Source: CTSoil-075 sp964292325
Lineage (GTDB): Bacteria > Bacillota > Negativicutes > DSM-13327
Assembly (NCBI GenBank): GCA_964292325.1
Contig: CAXYVG010000040.1
Location: 1 to 31,685, forward strand
Length of the DNA: 31,685 nt
Reading direction: 5' to 3'
The first letter of the stretch is position 1. Every line of letters starts with the position of its first letter. The position numbers and the translations under genes are program-made. Under the pieces are notes generated by a model. It did no database searches, was not told the DNA's origin, and was given only the letters and a program-made list of their open reading frames with translations. Shown in pieces: positions 21,173 to 29,366 of the stretch.

Positions 21173-21979
21173 ATGATTAAAGTACGAAGAGTCGAAAGAG
21201 TAGTAGCCCTTAGTAAGATGTTAATTGATATGCCAGGAAATTTATTTTCATTAGGACATTTTAGTACAATTTTTAGTGCGGCGAAATCTACACTAAGTGA
21301 AGATATAGTGACGATAAAACAAGCGATGCAAGAGTTTGGCTTAGGAACCGTAGAGACAGTAGCAGGCGCATCGGGTGGTGTGCGGTATGTACCTTACCAT
21401 GAAGAGGAACATATAAAGACGTTTCTCACCGACCTGGCCGGACGTTTAGCGGAGCCGGAACGGATTATTCCTGGCGGTTTTTTATATATGTCTGATATTT
21501 TGTTTATGCCTGATATAATGATGCAGGTAGGTGAAATTTTTCGGACGAGATTTGCACATTTGGCACCGGATTATATCATGACAGTGGAAACGAAGGGAAT
21601 TCCGTTAGCTTTTACTACAGCGAGAGCTTTTGGTTTACCTCTAGTGATTGTACGCCAGGGAAGCAAGGTTACAGAAGGTCCATCGGTAAGTATTAACTAT
21701 GTGACAGGAGCGAAGCGTATTCAAACCATGTCACTGCCGCGTAGAGCTCTTGTTGCAGGATCGAAGGTGCTAGTCATTGATGATTTTATGAAAGCTGGCG
21801 GTACCGCTCGTGGAATGATTGATCTAGCAAATGAAGTAGGCGCTAACGTAGTAGGGACAGGTGTGTTAATTGCCACCAATGAGCCAGAAGAAAAACTAGT
21901 AGAGGAATATTTGGCACTACTGATGTTACATGATGTAGATCAACATACAAAAACAATAGATATTAGACCCGTATTTTAG
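21173..21979 (+). CDS. purR: Purine operon repressor PurR (PRTase-fold regulator)
   Basis: A 268-residue protein with the two-part design of Bacillus PurR: an N-terminal winged helix (about 1-75, KVRRVERVVALSKMLIDMPG, AKSTLSEDIVTIKQ, TVAGASGGVRYVPY) and a phosphoribosyltransferase-fold domain with the PRPP loop VLVIDDFMKAGGTA (about 199-212). PRPP binding relieves repression of purine genes. The start at ATG 21173 is chosen by alignment with Bacillus PurR (MKFRR...) and the GGAGG upstream; the longer frame from GTG 21131 would run through the possible PurBox. Its stop is 22 nt before ilvA, so the two are probably co-transcribed. Confidence 0.94.
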   Translation: MIKVRRVERVVALSKMLIDMPGNLFSLGHFSTIFSAAKSTLSEDIVTIKQAMQEFGLGTVETVAGASGGVRYVPYHEEEHIKTFLTDLAGRLAEPERIIPGGFLYMSDILFMPDIMMQVGEIFRTRFAHLAPDYIMTVETKGIPLAFTTARAFGLPLVIVRQGSKVTEGPSVSINYVTGAKRIQTMSLPRRALVAGSKVLVIDDFMKAGGTARGMIDLANEVGANVVGTGVLIATNEPEEKLVEEYLALLMLHDVDQHTKTIDIRPVF

Positions 21980-22001
21980 ATATCATAGGGGGCAAAGTAT
22001 T

Positions 22002-23213
22002 ATGAAAAAACTGTTAACTTTAGCAGATGTTCAGCAGGCGTATCACGCTATGGCGAATATCGTCCATCATACTTCTCTCGATAAAAGTACGACGTTTAGT
22101 AATATGGCTGGGTATGATGTTTATTTGAAACTGGAAAATCTGCAAAAAACAGGGTCATTTAAAATTCGTGGAGCGTATAACAAAATTTATTCGCTGAGTA
22201 ATGAAGAAAAAGCGAAAGGCGTTATTGCTGCATCAGCAGGTAATCATGCCCAGGGGGTGGCCTATGCTGCACGCATGGCAAATATTAAATCAACGATTGT
22301 CATGCCGGAGAATGCTCCGCTAGCAAAGGTTATGGCAACTCGTGCTTATGGAGCGGAAGTTGTACTAAGTGGGATGGTATATGATGACGCCTTTCAAAAG
22401 GCTCAGCAACTAGAAAAAGAGCAGGGACAAACCTTTATTCATGCCTTTAATGATAATCATGTTATTGCAGGGCAAGGGACGATTGGACTTGAAATTCTTG
22501 AGACATTAGAAGATGTATCAGCGATTGTTGTGCCGATTGGTGGCGGTGGGCTGATCGCGGGCATCGCGCTAGCAGTAAAAGAACTAGCACCTCATGTAAA
22601 AATTTATGGTGTACAAGCGCAAGGCGCACCAGCGATGTATATGTCAAAGAAATCTCATACGCGAAAGACGACTCCTGATGCTGTAACCATTGCCGATGGT
22701 ATTGCAGTAAAGGTCCCTGGTGATTTAACATTTGAGATCATTGAAAAATATGTGGATGATATTGTGGTAGTCGACGATGAAGCGATCGCCAGTACAATTT
22801 TGATGATGCTAGAAAGAGCGAAATTAATGGTCGAAGGAGCCGGAGCGGTGGGGTTGGCTGCCATTCTCAATCACAAAATTCCAGGAAAGGGAAAAGTCGT
22901 CAATATTGTTTCTGGTGGGAATGTAGATGTTAACTTTATTTCTCGGATTATTGAACGGGGTTTAGTGAAAGCTGGTCGGCGGATTAAAATTTCGACACTG
23001 ATTAATGATCGCCCTGGCATACTGCAACATTTATTGACGATTATTGCTGATACGCGGGCGAATGTGATCCATGTATGGCATGATCGGATCGAACAAAATG
23101 TGCCGATTGGGAAAGCAGTAGTAGAAATCAGCTTAGAGACTCGTGATGTCCTGCATACGGAACAAATTTTAACGAACCTAAGACAATATGGCTATAATGC
23201 ACGGATCATTTAA
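22002..23213 (+). CDS. ilvA: Threonine ammonia-lyase (threonine dehydratase) with C-terminal ACT domain
   Basis: A 403-residue fold-type II PLP enzyme that deaminates threonine to 2-oxobutyrate, in isoleucine synthesis or threonine catabolism. The PLP Lys is Lys54 in KTGSFKIRGAYNK, the phosphate-binding glycine loop is PIGGGGLIAGI (about 178-188), and a Ser/Gly motif VSGGNVDV occurs near 302. Residues about 328-403 form an ACT domain (RPGILQHLLTIIADTRANVI), the short form seen in TdcB/IlvA enzymes of about 400 residues. GGGGG lies 11 nt before the ATG. Its position between purR and glmU is where Bacillus carries yabJ and spoVG. Confidence 0.94.
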   Translation: MKKLLTLADVQQAYHAMANIVHHTSLDKSTTFSNMAGYDVYLKLENLQKTGSFKIRGAYNKIYSLSNEEKAKGVIAASAGNHAQGVAYAARMANIKSTIVMPENAPLAKVMATRAYGAEVVLSGMVYDDAFQKAQQLEKEQGQTFIHAFNDNHVIAGQGTIGLEILETLEDVSAIVVPIGGGGLIAGIALAVKELAPHVKIYGVQAQGAPAMYMSKKSHTRKTTPDAVTIADGIAVKVPGDLTFEIIEKYVDDIVVVDDEAIASTILMMLERAKLMVEGAGAVGLAAILNHKIPGKGKVVNIVSGGNVDVNFISRIIERGLVKAGRRIKISTLINDRPGILQHLLTIIADTRANVIHVWHDRIEQNVPIGKAVVEISLETRDVLHTEQILTNLRQYGYNARII

Positions 23214-23242
23214 AAAATATCTACAATAAAATTATATTTTTT
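23212..23242 (+). terminator. Weak AT-only hairpin after ilvA
   Basis: AAAAAATAT (23212-23220) and ATATTTTTT (23234-23242) are perfect inverted repeats, overlapping the ilvA stop and ending in T. All pairs are A-T, so termination would be weak; it directly precedes the sigma-H-type site. Confidence 0.3.
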
Positions 23243-23244
23243 GC

Positions 23245-23270
23245 AGGAATGTAAAGATTAGCGTCGAAAA
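23245..23270 (+). promoter_or_regulatory. Sigma-H-type promoter of glmU-prs
   Basis: GCAGGAATG, 11 bp, then GTCGAAAAA fits the Spo0H consensus except GAAA for GAAT. It lies 76 nt before the glmU start. In Bacillus the classic sigma-H promoter drives spoVG, the gene just before glmU. Confidence 0.45.
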
Positions 23271-23345
23271 AAATAGAAGTTTGGGACTTTTGAAGATACG
23301 GTAGTATTTTTGAAAAATATGTTTTTTGTGGAATGGAGGATGGCA

Positions 23346-24707
23346 ATGTCGGATTTACTGGCGGTAATTTTGGCGGCAGGTAAAGGCACGCGCATGAAAT
23401 CAGCATTACCCAAAGTATTGCATACGATTGGTGGTAAACCAATGGTAGAGCAGGTGCTGAATGCAGCGCATATAGCAGGTGCTACCCGTAAAGTTGTGGT
23501 TGTTGGCTTTGGAGCGCAAAGCGTTGAAACTACAATTGGGGATCAGGCTGAATATGTAGTGCAAGAGGAACAATTGGGTACTGGCCATGCTGTCATGCAG
23601 GCTAGTTCACTATTGCAGGATTTTGATGGTACTGTAATGGTACTCTGTGGTGATACTCCTTTGCTACGGGGAGAAACATTAGCAAAACTATTTGCTGAGC
23701 ACCAGGCAGCAAAAGCGAGCGCTACAGTACTGACTGCTTGTATGGCGAATCCCACCGGTTATGGCCGAGTGATTCGGGATAACAGTGGACAAGTGCTAAA
23801 AATTGTTGAACAAAAAGATGCCAATAGCCATGAACTTGCTGTTAATGAAGTGAATACCGGTATATATTGTTTTGACAGAGTAGCTTTATTTGACGCGCTT
23901 CGTAGTATCAATTGTAATAATATGCAAGGCGAGTATTATTTGACTGATGTAATTGGTATTTTGGCGCAAGGGCAGTCGAAAGTATGGGCTGTGCAAGTTG
24001 ATGATTACCAGGAAACGCTAGGTATTAATTCTCGGTTACAGTTGGCTGAGGCTGAAAAGATACTAAGAAAGCGTAAGCTGATTAGTTTGATGGATCAAGG
24101 CGTTACGATCATGGATATGGATAGTACTTTTATTGATGATGCAGTTTCGATTGGATCAGATACTGTGATTTACCCATTTACTTGGCTTGAGGGCTCAACA
24201 AGTATCGGTAAGGGTTGTGAAATCGGACCGAATAGCCGAATTCAAAACTCCAGTGTTGGTGATAATGCGACGTTGCATTTTATCTATGCCCATGAGTGCC
24301 AAATTGGTAATGGTGTGACCGTTGGACCTTATGTTCATTTGCGTCCGAATACGGTACTGGCAGATGGCGTAAAGATTGGCAATTTTGTAGAAGTGAAAAA
24401 TTCTCAGGTAGGAACAGGTAGTAAAATTCCTCATTTGAGTTATATTGGCGATACGGATATGGGTGCGAAGATTAATATTGGTTGCGGTACGATAACGGTG
24501 AATTATGATGGTAAAAAGAAACACCGTACTACTCTGGAAGATGGAGTATTTATCGGTTGTAATAGCAATTTAGTAGCGCCTGTGACGGTTGGTAAAGGTG
24601 CTTATGTAGCCGCTGGATCAACGATTACGAAGGATGTGCCACCGGATTCGCTAGGTGTTGCAAGAGTTAGGCAAAAGAATATTGATGGTTGGGTCAATAA
24701 AAGATAA
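23346..24707 (+). CDS. glmU: Bifunctional UDP-N-acetylglucosamine pyrophosphorylase / glucosamine-1-phosphate acetyltransferase
   Basis: A 453-residue enzyme making UDP-GlcNAc for peptidoglycan. The N-terminal uridyltransferase domain (about 1-228) starts LLAVILAAGKGTRMKSALPK with the family's LxxGxGTRM loop, and has VLCGDTPLL and EQKDANSHELAVNEVNTGIY. From about 250 on, hexapeptide repeats form a left-handed beta-helix acetyltransferase domain with IGPYVHLRP-like, VGNFVEVKN-like and YIGDTDMG segments, ending in GCNSNLVAPVTVGKGAYVAAG. The ATG at 23346 has GGAGG 6 nt upstream (ATG 23340 also possible). It is followed by prs after 61 nt, the common glmU-prs pair. Confidence 0.97.
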   Translation: MSDLLAVILAAGKGTRMKSALPKVLHTIGGKPMVEQVLNAAHIAGATRKVVVVGFGAQSVETTIGDQAEYVVQEEQLGTGHAVMQASSLLQDFDGTVMVLCGDTPLLRGETLAKLFAEHQAAKASATVLTACMANPTGYGRVIRDNSGQVLKIVEQKDANSHELAVNEVNTGIYCFDRVALFDALRSINCNNMQGEYYLTDVIGILAQGQSKVWAVQVDDYQETLGINSRLQLAEAEKILRKRKLISLMDQGVTIMDMDSTFIDDAVSIGSDTVIYPFTWLEGSTSIGKGCEIGPNSRIQNSSVGDNATLHFIYAHECQIGNGVTVGPYVHLRPNTVLADGVKIGNFVEVKNSQVGTGSKIPHLSYIGDTDMGAKINIGCGTITVNYDGKKKHRTTLEDGVFIGCNSNLVAPVTVGKGAYVAAGSTITKDVPPDSLGVARVRQKNIDGWVNKR

Positions 24708-24768
24708 CAGTGCGACGTTGATAAAAATTTAATAATGCGAGAAAAAGCATATTCAGGAGGTAATTTAT

Positions 24769-25719
24769 ATGTCTGAAGATATTAAACGATTGCGGATTTT
24801 TTCCGGTAATGCGAATCCGGGGTTGGCCAAGGAAATTGCTAGCCATTTGGGCCTTACAGTAGGGAATGCCTTTGTTGGGCATTTTAATAACGGAGAAACG
24901 CAAGTCATTATTGATGAGAGTGTGCGCGGTAAAGATGTATTTATTGTGCAACCTACTTGTAATCCCGTTAATGACAGCATGATGGAACTTTTAATCATGG
25001 TAGATGCTGCCAAACGGGCTTCTGCGCGTACGATTACAGCTGTCATTCCTTATTATGCTTATGCTCGCCAAGATCGTAAAACACGGGGACGCGAACCAAT
25101 TTCTGCGAAGTTGATAGCTGATTTGTTAGCAACCGCTGGAGTTAGCCGCGTCATTACCGTTGACTTGCATGCAGGACAAATTCAGGGATTTTTTGATATT
25201 CCTGTAGATCATTTACCTGGTGTACCTCTACTGGCTGATTATGTTCGTTCCAAACATTTGGACGATCTGATTGTCGTTTCCCCCGACTTAGGTGGAGTTA
25301 CTCGTGCTAGGCAGTTAGCTGATCGATTGCATGCACCAATTGCGATTATTGAAAAACGTCGTCCTATGCCGGGTGTGGCTGAAGTAATGAATCTGATTGG
25401 TAATGTTTCAGGTAGAACGGCTGTCATGATTGATGACATTGTTGATACCGCTGGTTCACTCACAGAAGGCGCTAATGCTTTGATAAAGTATGGAGCGAAG
25501 GAAGTTTATGCTTGCTGTACACATGGCGTGCTCAGCGATCCAGCAATCTCTCGTATCCAAGCATCCGTAATAAAAGAACTTGTTATTACCAACACCATCC
25601 CACTACCTCCAGAAAAAACCATTGATAAAATTAAAGTCTTATCCATGGCGCCACTTTTAGGCGAGGTAATTCTGAGGATTTTTAGTGAAATGCCTGTTAG
25701 TAAAATGTTTGACGAATAA
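24769..25719 (+). CDS. prs: Ribose-phosphate pyrophosphokinase (PRPP synthetase)
   Basis: A 316-residue class I PRPP synthetase, which makes PRPP from ribose 5-phosphate and ATP for purine, pyrimidine, His and Trp synthesis. Conserved segments: IFSGNANPGLAKEIA, the ATP-site loop YYAYARQDRKTRGREPISAK (about 98-117), VDLHAGQIQGFFDIPVDHL, and the PRPP-binding loop AVMIDDIVDTAGSLT (about 218-232). CAGGAGG precedes the ATG. Its product is the effector of PurR, encoded 3.6 kb upstream, and the substrate of the three PRTase-type proteins in the window. A strong terminator follows. Confidence 0.97.
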   Translation: MSEDIKRLRIFSGNANPGLAKEIASHLGLTVGNAFVGHFNNGETQVIIDESVRGKDVFIVQPTCNPVNDSMMELLIMVDAAKRASARTITAVIPYYAYARQDRKTRGREPISAKLIADLLATAGVSRVITVDLHAGQIQGFFDIPVDHLPGVPLLADYVRSKHLDDLIVVSPDLGGVTRARQLADRLHAPIAIIEKRRPMPGVAEVMNLIGNVSGRTAVMIDDIVDTAGSLTEGANALIKYGAKEVYACCTHGVLSDPAISRIQASVIKELVITNTIPLPPEKTIDKIKVLSMAPLLGEVILRIFSEMPVSKMFDE

Positions 25720-25729
25720 TAGATATGGA

Positions 25730-25769
25730 AAAAGAACAGGACGCAAATTTTTGCGCCCTGTTCTTTTTT
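25730..25769 (+). terminator. Intrinsic terminator of glmU-prs
   Basis: AAAGAACAGG-CGCAAA pairs with TTTGCG-CCTGTTCTTT with one mismatch, ending in a T run (25764-25769). It would end transcription coming from prs. Confidence 0.9.
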
Positions 25770-25791
25770 ACATCAATATGAGTTGTCTATA

Positions 25792-25819
25792 TTGCGCGTA
25801 AGGCGTGATATGGTATAAT
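25792..25819 (+). promoter_or_regulatory. Extended -10 sigma-A promoter of the acetyltransferase-deacetylase-pth operon
   Basis: TTGCGC and a perfect TATAAT (25814-25819) are 16 bp apart, with TGG just before the -10 (extended TGn). The start point near 25826 would leave a leader of only about 10-19 nt before the first start codon. Confidence 0.65.
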
Positions 25820-25835
25820 CGCATTAAGGCTGGTG

Positions 25836-26507
25836 ATGTTAATAATGCAAGATATGATGGGAAAAAAATCAGAAGTTGTGGTTGAACGAGCAAGGGTATC
25901 CGATATTCCAGCAATTGCATCCTTGTTTATTGAATGTTTTCAAGAAAGTGTACTGCATCATTGTGGTGGGCGTTTGCCAAAGCCGCAGGCGATGCAGGAT
26001 GTGTTTACTTTAGTATATCAAGCAGAACCAGAGGCGGCGCTACTAGCACGCATTGGCGGCAAGTGTGTAGGATACTGCTTTGCACCTGCTAATTTATCAA
26101 GGCTGTGGATAAAAGCGTTATTGGATGGGCATTTGATAAAATGGACATGGTGTTGGCTTACCGGGCAATATGGTTTTGGTCTGCATCCGATAAAAATTAT
26201 TATTATGAATAAAGTGGCATTTTTGCGTTCGGCCATTACGCCGACGAAGGGAGCGAATGCTCGTATTTTATCAATAGCGGTAGCGCCTAAAGTACGAGGC
26301 ATGGGGATTGCTAGCCGACTAATGGAAGAGGCAGTGCAATATTTTACAGATTGCCAAGCACAAAGGGTGCGATTAGAAGTACGTCCTGAGAATGCTGCAG
26401 CGATTCGGGTATATGAAAAATGGGGCTTCGTCGAGCAAGGATATACGGTGGACTCGCAAGGAAAATGGTTAATTATGTTTCGCGAAATGGAGCATCACGA
26501 TGTTTGA
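25836..26507 (+). CDS. GNAT family N-acetyltransferase
   Basis: About 220 residues with a GNAT fold. The acetyl-CoA motif A reads ILSIAVAPKVRGMGIASRLMEEA, with R-G-M-G-I-A as the pyrophosphate loop, followed by LEVRPENAAAIRVYEKWGFVE, like RimI-type enzymes. The N-terminal 100 residues (KSEVVVERARVSDIPAIASLFIE, then a hydrophobic, Trp-rich WIKALLDGHLIKWTWCWLTG) are unusual and may bind a membrane or hydrophobic substrate. Starts at GTG 25833, ATG 25836 or ATG 25845 are all possible; AAGG lies just before. The 3' end overlaps the deacetylase gene by 8 nt. The acetylated substrate is unknown. Confidence 0.85.
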   Translation: MLIMQDMMGKKSEVVVERARVSDIPAIASLFIECFQESVLHHCGGRLPKPQAMQDVFTLVYQAEPEAALLARIGGKCVGYCFAPANLSRLWIKALLDGHLIKWTWCWLTGQYGFGLHPIKIIIMNKVAFLRSAITPTKGANARILSIAVAPKVRGMGIASRLMEEAVQYFTDCQAQRVRLEVRPENAAAIRVYEKWGFVEQGYTVDSQGKWLIMFREMEHHDV

Positions 26508-27324
26508 TATAAAAATGCGATTGATTAGTATGATTGGGTTATTGACTTTCATTGTGCTTGGCGGTTTATTACTGGATTATTATCGTGTTCTTAGGCGACC
26601 TATGCGTATGGGGATTGGTATAGCGGTACTTGGTATCGTTACTGGTATTTTTCTGACGCTTTGTGCAGTGCTCCCAGAAAATAATGTTTTTGGTAGAGTA
26701 TTCTCTGCATCTGACACTTCGAAAAAAATAGTGGCGCTAACTTTTGATGATGGGCCATATTCTCCGTATACGGAGCAAGTTCTTGACGTATTAAAAGAAT
26801 ATAATGTATCAGCTACTTTTTTTCTAATTGGACAAAATGTGGAAAAGTATCCAGAGTTAGTAAAACGTATGGCGAGCGAGGGACATCAATTAGGTAACCA
26901 TACGTATCACCATATTGATTTATTAAAGGCGAATCCTAAAACCATTGCCGCAGAGGTTGATCGTACCAGTAAAATCATTACTGCGATTACTGGTATAGTG
27001 CCGCGTGTTGTGCGTCCGCCTCATGGCTTTCGTGATCCTGTTGTGATGGAGATGATGGCTGAGCGAGGGCTAAGAGTGGTAGAATGGTCGGTCATGAGTC
27101 GGGATTGGACCAATCCTGGGGTGGAAGTGATTGTGGATCGTACTGTGAAAAAGGTCAAGAATGGATCGATTATCCTACTGCATGATGGAGATGGTATTAA
27201 CTTACAGGATACTCGGCTACAGAGTGTAGAGGCGACTCGGCGCATCATACAGACATTGACTTCCCAAGGGTATAAGTTTGTAACAGTTGATGAAATTTTA
27301 GCTAAAACGGAGGATATTAAGTAG
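26500..27324 (+). CDS. Membrane-anchored polysaccharide deacetylase (NodB family)
   Basis: A 274-residue protein with two N-terminal membrane helices (about 8-26 and 37-57) and an extracytoplasmic NodB domain from about residue 75. Motifs: TFDDGP (81-86, catalytic and metal Asp), HTYHH (134-138, metal His134 and His138), RPPHG (172-176), and a late ILLHDGD. It removes acetyl groups from N-acetylglucosamine or N-acetylmuramic acid polymers, probably peptidoglycan. It overlaps the acetyltransferase gene upstream by 8 nt and the pth gene by 1 nt. The pairing of an acetyltransferase with a deacetylase is suggestive but not proof of a common substrate. Confidence 0.92.
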   Translation: MFDIKMRLISMIGLLTFIVLGGLLLDYYRVLRRPMRMGIGIAVLGIVTGIFLTLCAVLPENNVFGRVFSASDTSKKIVALTFDDGPYSPYTEQVLDVLKEYNVSATFFLIGQNVEKYPELVKRMASEGHQLGNHTYHHIDLLKANPKTIAAEVDRTSKIITAITGIVPRVVRPPHGFRDPVVMEMMAERGLRVVEWSVMSRDWTNPGVEVIVDRTVKKVKNGSIILLHDGDGINLQDTRLQSVEATRRIIQTLTSQGYKFVTVDEILAKTEDIK

Positions 27325-27884
27325 TGAAAATCATTGTGGGTCTTGGTAATCCAGGGAATGAATATAGTGAAACTCGGCATAATGTAGGATTTATGGCTGT
27401 TGACGCATTGGCCGACCAGTGGGGGATACATTCATGGAAAAAACGCAATCAAGCATTAGTTGCGGAATATCGTGGTGATGATGAGTCTGTTCTGCTCGTT
27501 AAGCCGCAGACGTTTATGAACCTAAGTGGCGTTGCAGTGGGAGAATTAGCGCGCTGGTATAAGGTTGCAGTGGAAGATATTATTGTTATTTTTGATGATA
27601 TGGACTTACCAATAGGGCGTCTAAGACTGCGAATGAAAGGCAGCTCAGGGGGACATCGAGGCATAGAATCGTTGCTGACTCATTTGGATAAAGATACTTT
27701 TGCCCGAATACGCATTGGTATTGATCGTCCGCCAACAGGCTGGCAAGTGGTGGATTATGTCTTGAGTCGCTTTACGGCTGAAGAGCAGCCAATGCTCAGA
27801 GAGGTAGTTGAGCGGGCTGCTGAAGCGGCAGCGAGTATTGTGGGGCAGGGAATGAATAAAGCGATGAATCTATATAATAAGTAA
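27324..27884 (+). CDS. pth: Peptidyl-tRNA hydrolase
   Basis: A 186-residue enzyme that frees tRNA from peptidyl-tRNA dropped by ribosomes. It shows VGLGNPGNEYSETRHNVGF (5-23) with catalytic His19, the KPQTFMNLSG motif, IFDDMDLPIG with the catalytic-dyad Asp, and SSGGHRGIESL. It starts at GTG overlapping the TAG of the deacetylase gene (TAGTG), so it depends on translation of that gene. In Bacillus pth follows prs and ctc; here two envelope-type genes with their own promoter lie between. Confidence 0.96.
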   Translation: MKIIVGLGNPGNEYSETRHNVGFMAVDALADQWGIHSWKKRNQALVAEYRGDDESVLLVKPQTFMNLSGVAVGELARWYKVAVEDIIVIFDDMDLPIGRLRLRMKGSSGGHRGIESLLTHLDKDTFARIRIGIDRPPTGWQVVDYVLSRFTAEEQPMLREVVERAAEAAASIVGQGMNKAMNLYNK

Positions 27885-27918
27885 ACGTAGATCATTGTTA
27901 TTGGTTGGTAAAAATATA

Positions 27919-27967
27919 AAAAGACGGTTACTGCTAGGATCAGATGTTCCTAGTAGCAACCGTCTTT
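27919..27967. terminator. Bidirectional terminator between pth and the fru operon
   Basis: AAAGACGGTT and CTGCTAGGA pair with TCCTAGTAG and AACCGTCTTT, with small internal mismatches, with A runs on the left and T runs on the right. It serves the converging pth and fruA genes. Confidence 0.85.
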
Positions 27968-27982
27968 TCTATTTACATGGAC

Positions 27983-29344
27983 TTAGTTGTTGGTGGGTGC
28001 ATCTTTTTTTAAGATACTAAGCATAATTGCTGTAACGATAGTTCCGGCAACAATCGCCACAATATACATTCCTAGATTTTCTACGGCATTAGGGATCAGC
28101 AGTACGAAGATGCCGCCGTGAGGTGCTCTAAGCCCACAGTTGAAAATCATCGATAATGCGCCAGTGACAGCGGAACCGATCACGATGGATGGAATAACAC
28201 GTACTGGATCGGCAGCAGCAAAGGGGATTGCACCTTCTGTAATGAAGGAAATACCCATTACGGAGGCTGCTTTGCCAGCTTCTTGTTCTTCGGGGGTGAA
28301 TTTTTTCTTGGCAATATAGGTAGCAAGTGCGAGTCCTAAAGGAGGAGTCATGCCAGCGGCCATGATAGCGGCCATTGGCTCAAAGACATTACTGCCTAAA
28401 AGACCAATACCAAAAGTATAAGCAACCTTGTTGACAGGGCCACCCATATCAAAGGCCATCATAGCCCCGAGCAACAATCCGAGGAAACCTGCATTGGCGG
28501 ATGACATGCCTTTTAATGTTTCTGTCATAAGATCCATAATGCCTTTTACAGGAGTTCCGATTACATAAATCATCAAAAGACCAATCAGTAATGTCGAGAA
28601 CAGTGGAATAATTAGCATTGGCTTTAAGCCTTCTAAGCTTTTTGGCAATTTAACAGCATTTTTAATCCAAAGAGCAATATAACCAGCGCAAAAACCAGCG
28701 ATAATACCACCTAGAAATCCAGAGCCTATTTTGGAAGCGAGCATTCCACCAACTAGGCCAGGAACAAGACCAGGACGATCAGCGATTGAATAGGAGATAA
28801 ATCCTGCGAGGATTGGTACTAGTAGAGCGAAAGCCGCACCACCACCAATATCCATCAAAGCTGCTGCCAATGTGCCTTTTTCTTTAAACGCTTCAATACC
28901 AAAGACGAAAGAAAGTGCGATGATTAGGCCGCCAGCAGCAACAAGAGGAATCATGTGAGAAACGCCGTTCATCAAATGTTTGTAGGGACCTGTGCGTGCA
29001 GGTTTATTTTGTACTGGGGCAGTAGTAGCAGTAGTTGCTGCCTTTTGGGAATTAGCAGCTTTTTCTACTAAACCTTTAGGATTTTTGATGGCTTCTTGCA
29101 CAGAGGCGTCAATAATAGTAATATCTCGAAATCGTTCTCTGTCTACATTCGTATCAGCAGCAATGATGATAGCATGGGCTTCTTTAACATCTTGTATTGT
29201 GATTTCGTTTTCTACGCCAACCGAACCTCTAGTTTCTACTTTCATTTCAAAACCGAGTGATTTGGCTGCCATTTGTAGTGACTCAGCTGCCATATAGGTA
29301 TGAGCAATTCCATTTGGACAGGATGTGATGGCAAGTAATTTCAT
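27983..29344 (-). CDS. fruA: PTS fructose-specific transporter, IIBC components
   Basis: A 453-residue membrane protein that imports fructose and phosphorylates it to fructose 1-phosphate. The N-terminal IIB domain (1-100) begins MKLLAITSCPNGIAHTYMAA with the phosphorylated Cys9. After an Ala/Thr/Gln-rich linker (about 103-118) the IIC domain follows (about 120-448) with some nine or ten helices, including GGPVNKVAYTFG and EGAIPFAAADP, the sugar-site motifs of the fructose family. IIA is encoded separately just upstream. It is the last gene of the fru operon. Confidence 0.95.
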   Translation of the reverse strand: MKLLAITSCPNGIAHTYMAAESLQMAAKSLGFEMKVETRGSVGVENEITIQDVKEAHAIIIAADTNVDRERFRDITIIDASVQEAIKNPKGLVEKAANSQKAATTATTAPVQNKPARTGPYKHLMNGVSHMIPLVAAGGLIIALSFVFGIEAFKEKGTLAAALMDIGGGAAFALLVPILAGFISYSIADRPGLVPGLVGGMLASKIGSGFLGGIIAGFCAGYIALWIKNAVKLPKSLEGLKPMLIIPLFSTLLIGLLMIYVIGTPVKGIMDLMTETLKGMSSANAGFLGLLLGAMMAFDMGGPVNKVAYTFGIGLLGSNVFEPMAAIMAAGMTPPLGLALATYIAKKKFTPEEQEAGKAASVMGISFITEGAIPFAAADPVRVIPSIVIGSAVTGALSMIFNCGLRAPHGGIFVLLIPNAVENLGMYIVAIVAGTIVTAIMLSILKKDAPTNN

Positions 29345-29366
29345 AATATAATGCCTCCCTTTATTT

